Program-made: the position numbers and the translations under genes
Assembly: GCA_037349315.1 (NCBI GenBank)
Contig: JBAIAC010000027.1
Location: 5,332,001 to 5,396,000, forward strand
Direction of reading: 5' to 3'
DNA: 64,000 bases
DNA from: Chelydra serpentina
Lineage: Eukaryota > Chordata > Testudines > Chelydridae
Notes under the pieces: model-generated
What the model saw: the letters and a program-made list of their open reading frames with translations, nothing else
What the model was told of the DNA's origin: nothing
Database searches by the model: none
Shown here: piece after piece, positions 50,844 through 61,710 of the stretch
Layout: every line of letters starts with the position of its first letter
How positions within the stretch are numbered: the first letter of the stretch is position 1

Positions 50844-52691
50844 ATAAAGATCCCTTGGCTCTTTTCCTAACAGTAGTGGTTTGTCCTGGTTAATTTACCT
50901 CCAGCCACATCGCTATGTTGTGGGCTGTACCGCCATTAGCTACCAGCCTCCCCCCCAGAAGTGGCTGCATGTCAGTTATTTTGTAAGTTTAAAGTTTATG
51001 AAGCACATAGGGCTCCTTCAGGAGGAAAGGTGCTATTGATGTAAAATATTATGAGTAGCTATTAAACAAGCTCTTCGGTGCCTTTCTGGTTAGCCATGTT
51101 TGGGCTATTGGTCATTTTACATTTACAGTCACAAGTTTTTAACTAGGATCCGTATTAGCGTTCAGCTAAGGCTCTCTTTTGCCTGTTTTACTTTGACACA
51201 CACAGCCATGTTTCCACTGTGATTCTTCTCCCTGGCTCAGTATCTGCATAACCGGCATAGGATTCCGGCCTTCAAAGAGCAAAATAAAACTGACTCCTAC
51301 TCCTATGAGGAAAAGATTTAAACAGACCAACGGTGGGCAGGAATTTCACATACGTTTGGGGCAATCTACGTTTGTATGAGGAATCTATATCTTGACAGTG
51401 CAGATTTTCCATTCACTGACACAGGCAGGCCTTTAACAAAACTCAGTTACGCTTAATACATCCCTATGGAGGTAGACAAGTGTCCTCATCTCTAGATAGG
51501 GAAATTATAGTCTAGAAGCAGCAAATCACTAGCAGAGCTATGAATACAACCTAGGAGCCCAAATTCCCCATCCGCCGCTCTTGCTTCCCAGTAGCTGTTA
51601 GCAAGGGCTACTGCTGAGAGCCATGGGAAGGTGGCAGCTGACTAGCTACACTGTTGTCCATCCGGCCTGGCAACGCTGGTGCTTACAATGCTCCCTAAGT
51701 CTCAAAATCTGTTGCCTCCTCCCCCTTTGTTGTGTTGGCCTCGTCGGGAGAGGAGACCGTCTCAGATAACCCATCACGCGTCTGCCCCAGTGTTCTTCCC
51801 CCATAAGCACCGCCTCCACCCAGGTTACAAAAGCAACAAGCCCCACTAGACATGCCTTCCTGGCGCTGCAGGAAAACCTGTTTGAACTAACATGCTGGGA
51901 ATGACGGGGTCGTTTGTGTAAGAATATGAACCCCCTGCTCCAATCAGAGCCATCTCTGGACAGCTTCAGCTTACACTGACATCTTCTCTAAGGGCTAAAG
52001 AAGGGGGAGTGGGGAGACAGAGGGAAAGAATGTGTATTAAGTAATTGGTCACATTCCTCTCTCTTTTCTCCACCTCCCCAATCAGCTCACTCCTCTTCTC
52101 TTCCTACGTCGTTTGCCACCTTCCACTTCTCCCCGTTTCAGATGGGACCGCATCAAATGTTGTCACTCCCCTCCTGCTCCAACACCAAACCTTCCACTAT
52201 ACGGTAACCCATTATGTGCAGCTGAACTGAGCCCTTAGAATTGTGTAGTCCCCAAAAAACAAAACACGCACACACAAAACCCCCTTCCCTCATGTCCTAA
52301 CCACAAGTCAGGCTCTGAGCTGCACTTTTATGGTCACATTCCTTGTATGTCTCACTAAATATATATACGGTAATTACTTTTCACTGGTGATTTATGAGCA
52401 AGCTTTACTAGTCATTATTAGATTTGCTTGCTGTTGTGAGTGACATTTGAGAGTTTATGAGCTCTCAGATTCATTAGTTACTATACTAGCGGAGATTGCC
52501 AAGATATTTTTACCCAATACATTTTTCATGCATCTCCTTAGCTGCCTCCTTTGCCTCTCCAGTCTTGCTAACCAGTCGCTGTGCTTAGACATTTCCTGCT
52601 GCACAATTGCATCATTAAACACTGGTCCTCAAAGCACAGTGCCCATAACGGTAATACTGTGCCTGTTCCCATCAGTTCATTTCAGTCATCA

Positions 52692-52934
<243 letters not shown>

Positions 52935-54183
52935 TCAATAATGGCATACGTGAATGCAGTAAAATATTACGCAACAGCTCCAGCCGTGTGCTTTGATTTC
53001 AGCGAGAAATAAATATAACGAACAAACAGAAACAGGCTTTAGAAATACATTACTATACTTAATAACATCCAGGCCTGTGGTATATCTGGGGACCTGCTTG
53101 TGGAGCTAAGGACCAGGGAAACATGGGGGCTACAGATCAGGACTGAGGTGTATGGGGAATCCCTGGAGTGTCAAGGATTGAGCTGTATAGAAACCTGCCT
53201 TGGGAAGCTAACTCAGCAGCTTGCCTTTATGCTTGTCTCAGTCCAGCATTATCAGCCCTTCACAAGCACTATATTTACTCATGTTACAAATAAGTGCCTA
53301 TATCGGTTGCTGCCTTTAGTGCCAAAACATCCCTCCTCTGTTTTCTCCTTTATACCCTCCCCCTTTTGCCTGTCTTCTTGCTGCAAGGCATATTCCCCCT
53401 ATCTTTTCTTTCCCCCTTACATTCTCGATCATTGTCCCAGGGGGCCCATTCATCTCTAATGGGAGAGTGAGTCCCCACTCCCACCCCAACCTGTCTTTTC
53501 AAAATCCTTAGTCCTTGCCGCAAACACTGGTGCCCAAAGCTGCCTGTGAAGGGCAAGGAGCTGGCCTGTTTTCTATGGAGAAGCAAAAGATGCTGGTTCC
53601 ACTCCCTTTGGGATCTGCTGGTTTGGTTTGCAAAACTTTCAGACTTTGTGCCCTTCAGTACTGACACATGCAGCAAAAAAGAACCAGAAGCAAATTCTGC
53701 ATTTTAGACAAAGCAGCAGGTACCGTATGGGGCTTTAAAGTCTCCTCATCTGGCTGCGCATAACTCTGCCCACAGTAGCTGGCTGCATCATATACCATTT
53801 AAATGTAATTTTTATTGTTGACATTTTCCAGACAACCTTCTCTCTCGCCCGCGCAGAAGAAGGAGGAATTTTTGGCATTTTATCAGCTTTGCATCGTTTC
53901 ACTTAACCGTTTTGCTGCTAGGCTGCAGGGATTAGATGTGAGAGGGTCCGCTTATTGTTTGGGTTGTGGTCTTGGCTGTCCCTTCAGGAATCACCCACTG
54001 GAAGCACAAATCCATAGAGACGCATGGGCAGAGTGCGGAGGCTTTCATGAAGAGGAGGTTTTTAATTATTAGTCACCAGAGATGAGCTCAAGCTGCAAAA
54101 TCCAGTTTAGATTTGAACTTTCCCCAAATCAAGAGTGTTCAAAGGGTCAGTTCAGTTCAAGCTTCATTATCCTCATTTTACAG

Positions 54184-54480
54184 CTCCAGAGAGCCCAAAG
54201 GGACCATTATGATCATCTAGTCCAACCTCCTGGCTAACACAGGCCACAGAATGTCTCGGAAACAATTCCTGTTTCTGACGGCACAGAGGGGCAAACTGAC
54301 TTGCCCATATCACACAGTAGGTCAGTGGCAGAGCCAGGAATAGAACTTGAAACTGGGATTTTTCAAAGGGGAAAAACTAGGGACCCAACTCACATTACAT
54401 TTGGGGCTCCTTTGAAAAGCCGGGCCTAAAGCTCCTGACTCCCACTCCAGTGCCTTATCCACTAGGCCATGCTACCTGCC
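54184..54480 (-). repeat. CR1-like/tRNA-SINE remnants
   Basis: gggaccattatgatcatcta and aacacaggccacagaatgtc (54200-54260) are the antisense of a repeat also seen at about 46580-46630. From 54290 to 54480 an antisense SINE core follows (acttgcccatatcacacagt, ...ccttatccactaggccatgc), interrupted by a ttttcaaagg...cctttgaaaag palindrome. Confidence 0.5.
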
Positions 54481-54910
54481 CTATAACGCATGTTTCAATG
54501 CCCTGCTTGAACCCAACTAGAACAAAGCCAAGGCCAGGTCTCAAGCCAGTATTACTCTGTTGTAGACCCTGATGAAGCGTTCAGAGTTTGAGCAAAGAAG
54601 AATATTTTAGAGAGACTCTGAAGGAGACGGTTGTGACCGTAAACCTGTCTAGAGGTTCATTTCCGAAAACAAACTCCTGTCTTGCTTAAGCTGCCCCACC
54701 TCACTTACGAGGTTTGGCATTTTTGTCCCTTGCTGCACCAATCTGAAAATTCACCACTGCTCAGGAAAATACAGAGACCTTACAGTGCGCAGACCATGAA
54801 AGGAAACGGCTTTAGATTTGCCAGATCACAACAGAATGGTGATCCCTTAACATGAAGTGTGATGAATATACAGGAGAAATGCAGAGGGTGGACGTTAACT
54901 TGATTTAGTC

Positions 54911-55040
54911 AGGTTTCAGAGTAGCAGCCGTGTTAGTCTGTGTCAGCAAAAAGAACAGGATTACTTGTGGCACCTTAGAGACTAACACATTTATTTCGGC
55001 ATAAGCTTTCGTGGGCTACAGCTCACTTCATCAGTGTCCA
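54911..55040 (-). mobile_element. Penelope-like element fragment, copy A, with a hammerhead-like core
   Basis: The plus strand runs aggtttcagagtagcagccg, tgttagtctgtgtcagc, cacctta, then gcataagctttcgtgggc and cttcatcag. On the minus strand this gives CTGATGA (55034-55028), one extra A, a hairpin GTGAGC-TGTA-GCCCAC (55026-55011), then GAAA (55010-55007) and GC-TTAT-GC. The element type is assigned from the known 3' ends of Penelope-like retroelements. Confidence 0.6.
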
Positions 55041-55408
55041 TGGACATGAATGAGGAACAGCTTTCAGCAGAGAGCAGAAAAGCACAAAATCCAACAGCAC
55101 AGAAGGGAAATTTGCCATTTTCTTGACTGAAAAAAGAAAATTAAAAAAAAAAGTTTTTCATGGCCAAAGGACAAATTACACCTGCAAAAACTGCCATTTG
55201 TGTTTGCCAAAAATCTGAGGCTAAAGAAATGTCTTTTTAGTCTCTTTTTTCTCTCGCTCTTTTTTTTAATGATTATGGCGCCACTGAAAAATACATTCAC
55301 TCATAACTCTAGCTGTAAGCACATTTATTAAATACCATCTCAGATGTTATTATGCAGCCAGGTATCCTATGTGATTACAGAGGTGCTTCACATTTATAAA
55401 TGGAGATA

Positions 55409-55597
55409 TGCCAATCTCCTAGAACTGGAACGACCTTGAAAGGTCATCGAGTCCAGTCCCCTGCCTTCACTAGCAGGACCAAGTACTGTCCTCTGACAAA
55501 TTTTTTTGCCCCAGATCCCTAAATGGCCCCCTCAAGGATTGAACTCACAACCCTGGGTTTAGCAGGCCAATGCTCAAACCACTGAGCTATCCCTCCC
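55409..55597 (-). repeat. tRNA-derived SINE, second family, copy 2
   Basis: This is the same element and orientation as 44167-44354, with A-box TAGCTCAGTGG (55589-55579) and B-box GAGTTCAATCC (55546-55536). It is slightly better preserved in the A box than copy 1. Confidence 0.82.
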
Positions 55598-57139
55598 ATG
55601 CTACTCCTATGACCAATATCAGTGGAAATACTAATCTAAAGAGTCCTAGCATGAATAAGAAATAATTGGATTGATAAAATAGAGCACATGACATATTATA
55701 TAGGATGCATATCGGAAGCATTGTCTAAGTTTTCAGCACTAGACAGAGTCAGGACTTTTACAGGCGAAATTCCAACTCACTGGATGAGTTTGGGCAATTC
55801 ACTTTAAGAGCTCTGTACCTTAGTTTTCCCAATAGGGGATGATAATACTGAAATGATCTTTTTATATTTTCCTTCTCTTACTATTTTGTGAGTAGGTTGT
55901 GAGATGAATGTTTCTAAACGTAAAACATTATAATGTATATTGTTGAAAATTATCTTTGCCGATCATTACACATTATATCATTAACTGAAATATTAGTTAG
56001 TTCCCAACCAAAAAATAAAGTGCGTTTACATTACTGTCTGGAATTGTTAAAAATACACTGGCGAGAGAGAAATCTTTATAAGTCTATATGAATAAAACAT
56101 TAGTACAGCACGCTGGAAAAACAGCACTTCTTACCTAGCATTCCAGCATGCTATGCTACTAACTGTAAATGTCTCTCTATAGTACAAATACTAGATTTTA
56201 CTCTTATCTTGATTAGATTGGTTGCTATCACTTTGAATTAAACATGCCGTTGATCTTGTCACCCATTTGTCCATGAGGAAGCACAATCCAGCTTACATGG
56301 CACATAGTCACACTTAGATGGTTCAGAGCAGCTATGCTGTATTTATTGTACTATTATCTTACTTCCAAAAAAATTCAAACTCAGGTTAACTAAAGTGAGA
56401 TAACTAAAGCCATATTTGGATATCTGATATTAGCCTGATTATGTATCCACAGTGAGGTTAATGGGAGCCTCATTTGCTCAGCATCTGTGAAAAATCAAGT
56501 CATTTTTATTTAGGTGCCTAAATCTAGAAGATTTTGGGTGGGATTGTCAAAGAGATCTAAGTAAGTGAATAGGTGCTTTTTTCGATCTATTAAGAGAGAG
56601 TCACATAGATGATCTTGAAAATCCTACTTACAGTTGCTGAACTTTAGGCACTTAAATTCTAAACATTACAGGTCATTTTAGTCACCAATATAATATACTG
56701 TCTATTTATTCAGGGGCTTGTATGGTCCCCATCACCACAACATCCATGGTTGCTTGGAAAACCAGGAAAAGGCAGATTGATGCACAGTCTCAGATACACC
56801 ATTCTTTCAGAAAACAAAATGGCTGACTCAGAATGCACATGCTGGGCCTTTAGTGAGACCAGGTCAGGCCCTCTTATTCATATCTTTTAATAAAGCATAT
56901 AGGGACAATTACCTCCCCGGGATAAATCCATTGTCATGAGGGGGCGAACATGGTGTACAAGTGACTTGTGTACTTCAGTATGAGAAATATTACCATTGGC
57001 AACAGAAAAACTTTCCTGAATCGTGGACTCATGCTCAAAGTTGGTCACAATCCCAATAACCTTTCTATCAGTTGGGCAATATTTTACAGCCATTTTCTTC
57101 AAAGACAGTCATTTTTTTTTTTACTTACACACGCACACG

Positions 57140-57181
<42 letters not shown>

Positions 57182-57195
57182 CTCTCTCTCTCTCT
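57140..57195. repeat. AC/TC compound microsatellite
   Basis: An AC run of about 38 bp is followed directly by a TC run. Confidence 0.9.
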
Positions 57196-57349
57196 GCTGA
57201 GTCATTACTCCCTTTGTGCCAGTGCTTAAGCTGTGTGCTCCAGTGGCCATTTTACACAAACGTATCAAGAGGCTCATCAATTTTATCGTCTCCCAGCCTA
57301 GCATTCAGGGAGCCTTTCATGACAAACACTTATTTCGACTCCTAAAAAC

Positions 57350-57910
57350 AATAGGCGCTTTAGCAAATGTCTTTTTTTTTCCTCCCATGCACTGATCACA
57401 TGGTTGGCAGCTGGAATTTAAACTTTTATGTGGCTTAATTAGATATAATCTTTTTCTTGCATTCTCTAATCAAAAGCAACAAATGGCAAAAACCAAATGG
57501 CATAATTTGCTCCATTCATTTTATTTTCTCTAGGACAACACTGCTTTGGGGCCTAACCCTGCAAGATGCTGAGTAGCATCAGCACCAAGACTTGAAGGTG
57601 TTTGGCACTTTGTAGGATTGGGCCCTTAGAGTGAGCGCTTAGGTATACATGGGGCCGGCTCGCTGTAATGCAAACTTTCCCTCAACTCACTGTAAAATGT
57701 ATTAACTTTCACATGCCATTTTAGGAGTTGCTTTAATGGAGCTTGCTGTTTCTCCAAGGTATCATGTATCATGGGATGCATGGGTTGTCATGGCAATTGC
57801 CCTTTTTATATCGAATAGTAAATAGCTACGTAAAAGCCGCATAATTTTATGGTTGGTCTCTGGGGATCATGCAATTCATGTCAAATATTTCATTTTAATG
57901 TAGTTTCTGT
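57350..57910. promoter_or_regulatory. Candidate conserved non-coding element in the TBX4 intron
   Basis: No repeat is evident here. It contains cttaattagata (homeodomain TAATTA type), an RFX X-box-like near palindrome gttgtcatggcaat (57784-57797) and TTTTATGG (57845-57852), a posterior HOX-type site in reverse. This is suggestive only, since motif matches occur by chance. Confidence 0.25.
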
Positions 57911-57919
57911 TTCTTTCTT

Positions 57920-58810
57920 CATAAGAACATAAGAAAGGCCGTACTGGGTCAGACCAAAGGTCCATCCAGCCCAGTATCCTGTCCACCGACAGTGGCCAAT
58001 GCTAGGTGACCTGGTGTGAGTGGACCGAACAGGTAATGATCAAGTGATCTCTCTCCTGCCATCCATCACCCCCCTCTGACAAACAGAGGCCAAGGACACC
58101 ATTTCTTACCCATTCTGGCTAATAGCCATTAATGGACTTAACCTCCATGAATTTATCCAGTTCTCTTTTAAACCCTGTTATAGTCCTAGCCTTCACAGCC
58201 TCCTCAGGCAAGGAATTCCACAGGTTGACTGTGCGCTGTGTGAAGAAGAACTTCCTTTTATTTGTTTTAAACCTGCTGCCCACTAATTTCATTGGGTGGC
58301 CCCTAGTTCTTTTATTATGAGAACAAGTAAATAACTTTTCCTTATTCACTTCCTCCACACCACTCATAATTTTATATACCTCTATCATATCCCCTCTTAG
58401 TCTCCTCTTTTCCAAGCTAAAAAGTCCTAGCCTCTTTAATCTCTCCTCATATGGGACCCGTTCCAGACCCCTAATCATTTTAGTTACCCTTCTCTGAACC
58501 TTTTCTAATGCCAGTATGTCCTTTTTGAGATGAGGAGACCACAATTGTACGCAGTATTCAAGATGTGGGCGCACTATGGATTTGTATAGGGGCAGTAAGA
58601 TATTCTCCGTCTTATTCTCTATCCCTTTTTTAATGATTCCTAACATCCCGTTTGCTTTTTTTGACTGCCGCTGCACACTGCATGGACATCTTTAGAGAAC
58701 TATCCACGATGACTCCAAGATCTTTTTCCTGATTAGTTGTAGCTAAATTAGCCCCCATCATATTCCTTCTATTCTCTTTGAGCATTAGAGCAAAGTAGGG
58801 ACATGTTCTT
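57920..58810 (-). mobile_element. CR1-type LINE, 5'-truncated copy
   Basis: The minus strand encodes the C-terminal part of a CR1 reverse transcriptase as one open frame of 185 codons (58676-58119). Conserved blocks include [44 protein letters not shown] and NLWNSLPEE. The copy ends in a short 8-bp microsatellite (TTCTTATG twice, at about 57935-57920), as CR1 elements do. The catalytic half and endonuclease are absent. The uninterrupted frame suggests a fairly recent insertion. Confidence 0.9.
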
Positions 58811-59839
58811 CAATGGTTCTGTCTGCTTAAGATGGGCCTCAAACAGGTATGTAATAAAAATGACCCTTTTCATTTCTGCATAAAGAAAAATGGTGTCTAT
58901 GCTGGAGGAAAGAGGGTCCAGCACAGACCACAAAAAACGGGCCACAACTCTGCACCAAACTTAGCATATCCCAAGAGAAAGTCAGCATTTTGCCTCTCTC
59001 TCACTCTTCCTAAACGGAGTGCCTCTCATGAGTGATAAAAGCTGGTGGCCCCCAGGTTTGGAATTAACCGGGGACAGTCTATGGGGAGCTCTCTAGGTGA
59101 TAAACTTCAACTTAATCCATCTTTAGCCTACATATTTGCTAGACAAACAGGGTGTTTGTCATTATCTGCTTAATTACTTTTGCTGTACAGAGTGCAGCAC
59201 ACTTGAGAAGGGCTTTCATGTTTTTTTTTTTTTTTAATCACTCAATTCAAGTCATTTAGGAATATTTATGGTGCACGGAAGTGAAATTGGTCACTTTGGG
59301 GAGCTGCTCGTAAAGTGGTAAAGTGAGTTTACCAGCGTTTATCGAAAAAATGAACAAGGAAGACCAATCACCAAAATATCAGGCTATGCTTGACCTCTTC
59401 TGGGGCTGCCTTCTCAAGTATCAGCTACTAGTGCCGCTTTTACAACACCCAATTCTGCAGGGTGTCAAGAGCATCTTGAGAAATGCTGATTGGCCTAACT
59501 ATTAATGGGTCCATGAGGATGCTCAGCAGTCCTCTCACCTCCTAGCATCCAGCCCATTGTGAATCTTGGTTCCCCCAAGATGCCCAAGTACGCCACTCGG
59601 AATATGAGCCAGATGCAATGATAGTAAAAGCAATCTACTTCAACCCGCCACATACCAACTGGAAATTAAATATGATTCACCTTGGGATAGGTGCAGGCTC
59701 TGCTGACTTTGAGCCTGCAGACCTGAAATATGCCTAAGCAAAGTGTTTACAGAAAACTCTCTGGTCAGATTTTAAAGAAATAATATCCCTAAAACAAACT
59801 AAACCAGCTCTCAATTCTACTTACTAAAGGAGCTTTTTA

Positions 59840-61710
59840 ATTGCATGAAAATCAAAAACGAATTCTTCAAAATGGAAGCCATGGACAAATTGCTAAGTTA
59901 AAAAAAATAGCACAAGCATGTAGGGACAAAATCAGAAAGGCAAAGGCACAAACAGCGGTACACCTAGCAAGGGACATAAAAGGCAATAAAGAAGAGGTTC
60001 TTTAAACATATTAGAAGCAAGAAGAAGATGCAGGAAAGTGTAAGTCCTCTACTTAGCTAGGAAGGAGAGCTAATAACTGATGACATCAACAAGGCTGAGG
60101 CATTTAATGCTTATTTTGCTTCAGTCTTCACTAAAAAAGATAATGGAGACAGCTACTCAGCACAAATAATATTAACCACAACGGGGAAGCAATGCACGCT
60201 AAAGTAGGGGAAGAACAGGTTAAAGAATATTTAGAGACGTTAGATGTAGTTACGTTGGCTGGGCCTGATGAAATTCATCCTGGGGTACCCAAGGAACCAG
60301 CTGAAACAATCTTGGAAGTGTTAGCAATTATCTTTAAGAACTCATGAAGGATGGGCGTGGTCCCAGTGGACTGCAGAAGGGCAAACATAGTATCCATCTT
60401 TAAAAAGGGGAACAAAGAGGACCTTAGGAATTATGCACCACTCAGTCTAATTTTGATACCGGGAAAGATACTGGAACAAATGATTAAACAATCAGTTTGT
60501 AAGCACCTAGAGGATTATAGGGCTATAAGGAATAGCCAGCATATATTTGTGAAGAAGAACTCATGCCATACCAACCTAATTTTCTTCTTTGACAAAGTTT
60601 CAGGTCTAATGCATAGAGTGGAAGCAGCAGACCCGATATATCTTTATAGGTGGGTGCACAACTGGTTGAAAGAACGTATTCAAATAGTAGTTATCAATAG
60701 GTTGCTGTCGAACTAGGAGGGTGTATCTAGTGGGATCATATAGGGGTCTGGTACTATTCAATATTTTAATTAATGACTTAGATACTGGAGTGGAGAATAC
60801 ACTTATAAAATGTGCAGATGACACCAAGCTGAGAGGGGTTGCAAACACTTCGGAGGACAGGATTAGAATTCAAAAAGACCTTGAGAAATGGGAGAATTGG
60901 TCTGAAATCAACAAGATGAAATTAAATAAAAATAAGTGCAAAGTACTTCATTTAGGAAGGAAAAGATCAGATGCACAAATACTAAATGAGGAATAACTGG
61001 CTAGGTGGTAGTATGGCTGAAAAGAATCTGGGGATTTTTATAGCAGATCACAAATTGAATATGAGTCAACACTGTGATGCAGTTGCAAAAAAGGCTAATA
61101 TGATTCTGGGGTGTATTAGCAGGAGTGTTGAATGTAATACACAGGAGATCATTGTGACATTGTCCCACTCTACTTGGCACTGAGGAGGCCTCAGCTGAAG
61201 TATTTTGTCCAATTGTGTGCACCACACTTGAGGAAAGATGCGGACAAATTGGAGAGAGTCCAGAGGAGAGCAACAAAAAATGATAAAAGGTGTAGAAAAG
61301 CTGACCTATGAGGAAAGGTTAAAAAAAATCAGTACGTTTAGTCTTGGGAAAAGACAACTGAGGGAGGACCTGATAACAGTCTTCAAATATGTTAAAGGCT
61401 GTTATAAAAAGGACTGTGATCAATTGTTCACCATGTCCACTGAAAGTAGGACAAGAATAATGGGTTTAATTTGCAACAAGGGAGATTTAGGTTAGTTATC
61501 AGAAAGAACTTTCAGACTATAAGGGTTGTTAAGCTCTGAAATAGTTTTCCACGGGAGGTTATGAAATCCCTGTCATTGGAGGTTTTTAAGAACAGGTTGG
61601 ACAAACGCCTGTCAGGTATGAGCTAGGTTTACTTGGGCCTGCCTTCAGCACAAGGGGCTGGACTGAATGACCTCTCGAGGTCCCTTTCAGCCCTACATTT
61701 CTATGAGTCT
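59840..61710 (+). mobile_element. CR1-type LINE remnant, internally deleted
   Basis: Broken frames read in order as a CR1 reverse transcriptase: IFKKGNKEDLRNYAPLSL (from about 60391), WVHNWLKERIQ (about 60649), VLFNILINDLDTGVE (about 60750) and EERLKKISTFSLGKRQL (about 61310). Between PIYL and RWVHNW the segment that should carry the first catalytic Asp block is missing. The FADD catalytic box reads CADD (60811-60822). Stops and frame changes are many. It ends near tttctatgagtctg, a CR1-type terminus. It is non-functional and lies inside the TBX4 intron, antisense to the gene. Confidence 0.88.

Noticed and set aside
56968..57345. Open frame of 125 codons on the plus strand
   Set aside because: It is produced by reading through the AC/TC microsatellite as His-Thr and Leu-Ser repeats.
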